Assembly: GCF_030503675.1 (NCBI RefSeq)
Contig: NZ_CP129964.1
Coordinates: 1,240,001 to 1,304,000 of the forward strand
Origin: Lutimonas zeaxanthinifaciens
GTDB taxonomy: Bacteria > Bacteroidota > Bacteroidia > Flavobacteriales > Flavobacteriaceae
Length of the DNA: 64,000 nt
Direction: 5' to 3'
Notes under the pieces: model-generated
What the model saw: the letters and a program-made list of their open reading frames with translations, nothing else
What the model was told of the DNA's origin: nothing
Databases searched by the model: none
Shown here: in pieces, positions 60,532-64,000 of the stretch
Position numbering within the stretch: the first letter of the stretch is position 1
Layout of the letters: the number at the start of each line of letters is the position of its first letter
Program-made: the position numbers and the translations under genes

Positions 60532-60939
60532 ATGATGAATCAAATGCAAGGACAGTTTCGTTTTGCTTATTTCACTGATAAGTATCAGGAAACCTACGAA
60601 TTTTACCTGAAATGGCTGGGCCTTGACTTGGCGCATGACTGGGATAGAAACGAACATGATAAAGGAGCGGTTTTTAAAGCAGGTGGTGGATTGATAGAAA
60701 TTATGCTTCGTCCTGAGGGAGATGAATACAGGTATCAGGGCCTGGACTACAGGATTTCTCAAGGTGCCTTTATGGTTATTCAGGTTTCTGATGTTGATGA
60801 ACTTTTTAATAAATATCAGTCAAAGGGAATTCCTTTTAAACAAGAAATAGTAAGTCAGCCATGGGGACACAGAAGCTTTTCCGTTCTGGAACCAAACGGA
60901 CTGATTTTATTTTTCTTTGAAGAGCAATTTAAGGCCTGA
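60532..60939 (+). CDS. VOC family protein
   Basis: A 135-aa glyoxalase/VOC protein, with FRFAYFTDKYQETYEFYLKW and LGLDLAHDWD in the first half and IQVSDVDELFNKYQSKGIPF and HRSFSVLEPNGLILFFFEE in the second. The final Glu is the conserved metal ligand position. It lies 20 bp before the Old Yellow Enzyme, possibly the same unit. This is the fifth VOC protein in the window. Confidence 0.86.
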   Translation: MMNQMQGQFRFAYFTDKYQETYEFYLKWLGLDLAHDWDRNEHDKGAVFKAGGGLIEIMLRPEGDEYRYQGLDYRISQGAFMVIQVSDVDELFNKYQSKGIPFKQEIVSQPWGHRSFSVLEPNGLILFFFEEQFKA

Positions 60940-60958
60940 ATATTTCAATTTCAACTTT

Positions 60959-62047
60959 ATGAAACAAAGTAAACCCTCGGATAACATAGAGTTTAAATGT
61001 GGGATTTCCATGAATAACAGATTCATGCTTGCACCACTGACCAACCAGCAAAGTCATGAAGACGGAAGTCTTTCCGAAGATGAATTGAACTGGCTTTCGA
61101 TGAGGGCAAAGGGTGGGTTTGGACTGGTAATGACATGTGCCTCTCACATCCAGGAAAATGGAAAAGGATTTGAAGGGCAACTCGGTATTTTTTCAGATGC
61201 ACAGATTTCAGGACATAAACGTTTAACGGATGCTTTGCGCCAACAGGGTAGTGTTTCAGTAATCCAACTCTTTCATGCCGGATTAAGGTCTCCAAAAGAA
61301 TTGATTGGACAATCACCTGTATGTCCTTCTGACAATGAAAAGTATGGCGCCAGAGGCCTCTCAACGGATGAGGTTTCTGAATTAAAAAGCAACTTTATTC
61401 AGGCTGCGGTCCGAGCAAAGAAAAGTGGTTATGACGGGGTTGAAATTCATGGGGCTCACGGTTATATCATTTGTCAATTTTTGAGTGCAAGGATCAATCA
61501 AAGGACGGATGAATACGGAGGAAATCTTGAAAACAGATCACGATTATTGTTTGAAATCGTAAAAGGAATCAGAGAATTATGTGGGCCTTCCTTTTTACTC
61601 GGTGTCAGATTATCCCCGGAGCGATTTGGTATGGATATCGGAGAGATTAAATGGATATGTAAGCAACTTATACGGGAAGGAAAGATTGATTTTTTAGATA
61701 TCTCTCTGTGGGATTACGATAAATTTCCGGAAGATGAGAAGTACAGAGATAAAAATCTTTTAAGTCATTTTTCCGAAATCGATTTTGAAAAAGTTAAATG
61801 GACCGTTGCCGGGAAAATAAGAGACGGTTCGGATGTATCAAGAGTTCTGGAATCAGGAGTTGATTTTGTGACCATTGGTCGATCCGCAATTCTCCACCAT
61901 GATTTCCCAAGAAAGGTTATGGCGGATGAAGGTTTTAAATCGGCTGAAACTCCTGTTAATGAGAGTTATCTTCTCAGTGAAGGATTAAGTAGTAAATTCG
62001 TGAATTATATGAATAGATGGCCGGGTTTTGTGAATTTAGGAACGTAA
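60959..62047 (+). CDS. NADH:flavin oxidoreductase / Old Yellow Enzyme family
   Basis: A 362-aa FMN barrel protein. ATG 60959 is chosen; a TTG-led extension would overlap the VOC gene. The active site HGAHGYIICQFLS has His164 and His167, and NQRTDEYGG (179-188) and VRLSPERFG match the family. VTIGRSAILHHDFPRK is the C-terminal FMN phosphate site. It should reduce electron-poor alkenes (enones, enals) with NAD(P)H. It is common near VOC, pirin and detoxification genes, as here. Confidence 0.93.
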   Translation: MKQSKPSDNIEFKCGISMNNRFMLAPLTNQQSHEDGSLSEDELNWLSMRAKGGFGLVMTCASHIQENGKGFEGQLGIFSDAQISGHKRLTDALRQQGSVSVIQLFHAGLRSPKELIGQSPVCPSDNEKYGARGLSTDEVSELKSNFIQAAVRAKKSGYDGVEIHGAHGYIICQFLSARINQRTDEYGGNLENRSRLLFEIVKGIRELCGPSFLLGVRLSPERFGMDIGEIKWICKQLIREGKIDFLDISLWDYDKFPEDEKYRDKNLLSHFSEIDFEKVKWTVAGKIRDGSDVSRVLESGVDFVTIGRSAILHHDFPRKVMADEGFKSAETPVNESYLLSEGLSSKFVNYMNRWPGFVNLGT

Positions 62048-62057
62048 AAAAAGAAAA

Positions 62058-62771
62058 ATGATGAAAAACGTATTTTTAATAATAGTAGGTGTATTGACGT
62101 CTTTGGCGGTCTCAGCCCAGTCTGTTATCGGGGCCTGGGAAGCTTATCACACTTCCGAAAGTGGAGAGTCTCTCAGAAGTGTTGTAATTTTTTCGCATGG
62201 ATACCAGGTACTGTCAACCTTTAACGCGGAATCTGGAAAATTTATTCATTCTAATGGCGGGTCCTGGAAATTAGTTGGTAATTCAATGACAGAAAAAGTT
62301 GAGTTTCATACAGATGATGCTGACAAGGTTGGGATGGAATCCACTTTTCAGGTGATGATTACTGATTCGGTTATGGGAATAGTTGGCGACGATATGAAGT
62401 TTAAAAGAATCGATGACGGAGCTCCGGGCAAACTTCAGGGTGCTTGGTTGATGTCAGGCAGAAAAAGAGACGGAGAAATACGCAGCCGTGATACGAATCG
62501 GCCCAGAAAAACGATGAAAATTTTGTCTGGAACCAGGTTCCAATGGATTGCTTATAATACGGAAACAAGAGCGTTTATGGGTACAGGAGGAGGTACGTAT
62601 ACTACGGTTGATGGCAAGTATACTGAGAATATAGAGTTTTTTTCAAGAGATGACACCCGAGTAGGAGCCAGTTTGGAGTTTGATTACAAGTTGGAAGGGG
62701 AAAACTGGCACCATTCAGGTCTATCGAGTAAGGGCAGTCCGATCTATGAAATTTGGAGCCCAAGGGAATAG
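62058..62771 (+). CDS. exported protein with internal duplication (lipocalin-like repeats)
   Basis: A 237-aa protein with Sec signal (ending AVSAQ). Two halves look alike: GAWEAYHTSESG with EKVEFHTDDADKVGMESTF, and GAWLMSGRKRDG with ENIEFFSRDDTRVGASLEF. Each probably forms a small beta barrel. No catalytic residues were recognised. It starts 10 bp after the Old Yellow Enzyme, suggesting co-transcription. Confidence 0.78.
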   Translation: MMKNVFLIIVGVLTSLAVSAQSVIGAWEAYHTSESGESLRSVVIFSHGYQVLSTFNAESGKFIHSNGGSWKLVGNSMTEKVEFHTDDADKVGMESTFQVMITDSVMGIVGDDMKFKRIDDGAPGKLQGAWLMSGRKRDGEIRSRDTNRPRKTMKILSGTRFQWIAYNTETRAFMGTGGGTYTTVDGKYTENIEFFSRDDTRVGASLEFDYKLEGENWHHSGLSSKGSPIYEIWSPRE

Positions 62772-62809
62772 GGCTGGATACATTTAATCAGGTATAAAGT
62801 TGATGAAAT

Positions 62810-63373
62810 ATGAATTTTGAACAATTCCCGGAAATAAAAACCGAAAGGCTATTGTTACGCAAAATTGAGTTATCGGATTCAGCGGAAATTCTATTTTTAC
62901 GTTCAAACGAAATAGTCAATCAATTTATTGAAAGGCCTGAAAGCAGAAAGACGAAGACGCATTCCGATGCCGTCAGGTTCATCAATGAAATCAACGAAGC
63001 TTTTGAAAATGGAGAATCCATTACATGGGGAATAGCTTTAAATAAAAACCCGAAAATTATTGGTACCATATGTTTATGGAATTTTTCAGTGGACCAAAAT
63101 ATTGCAGAGGTAGGTTATGATTTAAATCCTGAGTTCCATGGAATGGGAGTGATGAGCGAGGCTCTAAAAAATGTAATTATATTCGGTTTTAATAGATTGA
63201 ATTTAAGCAGTTTAGAAGCATTTACCGATAGAAGAAATAAAGGTTCGAAGAAGTTGTTGGAGAAAATAGGGTTTCATCGGAATGTTGATCGACTAGATAA
63301 GCATAACACGTTTAATGAGATATTCGAGTTAATAAGACACACTTGGGAGATTCAGAAAATGAATAGCGTATAA
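62810..63373 (+). CDS. GNAT N-acetyltransferase, RimJ/RimL type
   Basis: A 187-aa cytoplasmic protein beginning FPEIKTERLLLRKIELSDSA. The acetyl-CoA loop FHGMGVMSEAL is at 109-119, and RRNKGSKKLLEKIGFH is motif B. This is the same sub-family as the gene at the left edge of the window. Likely target is the N-terminus of a protein or a small amine. Confidence 0.9.
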   Translation: MNFEQFPEIKTERLLLRKIELSDSAEILFLRSNEIVNQFIERPESRKTKTHSDAVRFINEINEAFENGESITWGIALNKNPKIIGTICLWNFSVDQNIAEVGYDLNPEFHGMGVMSEALKNVIIFGFNRLNLSSLEAFTDRRNKGSKKLLEKIGFHRNVDRLDKHNTFNEIFELIRHTWEIQKMNSV

Positions 63374-63402
63374 AATGAGTTATTATCCCAATTCATAAAT
63401 CC

Positions 63403-64000
63403 ATGAAGATTTTTTTATTTCTCATATACTTTATTGCATTAGCGGCTTTTACAGACGGTCTAAGTCTGGGAAAGCTGAATTATATGGAGTATCATAATAC
63501 CATAAATTATGCGGAACAATTTGTGAGTGATGAGCGGTATGAAGAGGCCTTGATCAAATATGTTGAGGTTTTTAATACCTATGATTTTGTGTTTTTGAGG
63601 GACTATAAGGTGGCCGCTCAACTGGCTTTTTATCTCGACAAAAAAGAGATGGTTGTTGAAATAATTCAGGAGGGATTCCAATCAGGATGGAAGTTGAAAG
63701 ATTTAAAAAAGAATAAGTTTCTAAGCGCGTTGAAAAAGCAACCTGAATGGAAGGAACTGGAAGAATCATATGATCCAATGAATGAAATTTATCTTTCCAA
63801 AATAGATCCAGCGCTGGAATTGAAGGCGCACAACATGTTCAAGAAAGATCAAAAAAAAGCATTGGGGGCCCTTTTCAGGATAGGAGACAAATCACAGATA
63901 GAATATGCGGAAAAGAAATTTGCACCTCATAGCGAAAAACAGATAATCACTCTGTTGGAAATTTTTAATAATGAAGGTTATCCAGGTGAAAAGATCATTG
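63403..64000 (+). CDS. exported helical protein (3' end outside window)
   Basis: The frame from ATG 63403 stays open to the end of the window (199 codons). It begins with a hydrophobic, signal-like segment (MKIFLFLIYFIALAAFTDG) and continues with helical, TPR-like text (EQFVSDERYEEALIKYVEVF). The last residues (NNEGYPGEKII) resemble a motif of the DUF6624 family, but the rest is cut off. The call is tentative. Confidence 0.65.
   Translation, partial: MKIFLFLIYFIALAAFTDGLSLGKLNYMEYHNTINYAEQFVSDERYEEALIKYVEVFNTYDFVFLRDYKVAAQLAFYLDKKEMVVEIIQEGFQSGWKLKDLKKNKFLSALKKQPEWKELEESYDPMNEIYLSKIDPALELKAHNMFKKDQKKALGALFRIGDKSQIEYAEKKFAPHSEKQIITLLEIFNNEGYPGEKII

Overview
The window looks like chromosomal DNA of a Bacteroidota bacterium, most likely a free-living, probably marine member of the Flavobacteriia. 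The signs are an AT-rich genome (roughly 37-40% G+C by eye), weak or absent Shine-Dalgarno sequences, many lipoprotein signal peptides and Sec peptides ending in -AQ, a TTTG-N19-TAnnTTTG promoter, AraC regulators with multi-pass membrane N-termini, and HemG-type protoporphyrinogen oxidase. This assignment rests on style of sequence, not on a marker gene. No rRNA, tRNA, transposase, integrase or CRISPR array was seen.

Almost everything reads on the + strand: about 70 genes or gene remnants, with one gene (CPBP protease, 20577-21290) on the minus strand. Genes are mostly single units or short operons of small-molecule enzymes and exported proteins. Region by region: 1-4.5 kb has a GNAT (cut by the window edge), a tautomerase, an esterase lipoprotein, an ICMT-like methyltransferase and two decayed genes. 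4.6-10.1 kb has a sodium:solute symporter, an alpha-alpha toroid protein, VOC proteins, an exported acetamidase and a DUF1905 protein. 10.1-13.2 kb is a visibly more AT-rich segment (membrane acyltransferase and anchored hydrolase) bracketed by two 317-bp direct repeats that are copies of one VOC gene, 5 mismatches by eye. 13.6-15.5 kb has a cupin and a metal-transport operon (small exported protein plus HMA-CDF fusion). 15.7-19.0 kb is a translationally coupled operon of Tat small subunit, GMC oxidoreductase and ThuA lipoprotein, plausibly periplasmic sugar oxidation of the 3-keto type. It is followed by an HxlR regulator, a perfect 17-bp palindrome, a good promoter and a flavodoxin-fold reductase.

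20-35 kb has membrane proteins, an amidohydrolase-SnoaL fusion, a sulfatase, an S33 hydrolase, HemG, a GH5 glycosidase, a membrane-anchored AraC regulator with a metallopeptidase, a GyrI-like protein and a serine hydrolase, plus two more gene remnants (alpha/beta hydrolase tail; carboxymuconolactone decarboxylase with internal deletion). 35-48 kb has PQQ-type and TolB-type propellers, two metallo-beta-lactamase proteins, a second GMC/small-subunit pair, two PAF-AH-like hydrolases and a DinB protein. 48-64 kb has a methyltransferase, GNATs, a DUF1835/MDR pair, a cupin, an anchored amidohydrolase, a second membrane AraC regulator with a CPBP protease, a Tat-exported aldo/keto reductase, a serine hydrolase, DUF5996, a pirin, a VOC protein, an Old Yellow Enzyme, a duplicated-domain exported protein, a GNAT and a final gene running off the window.

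Taken together this is an accessory-type region rich in redox, detoxification and glycan- or small-molecule-modifying enzymes, with signs of gene gain and of gene decay. The points most worth a second look are the direct-repeat-bracketed AT-rich segment, the HxlR/operator/reductase unit, and the two GMC modules.
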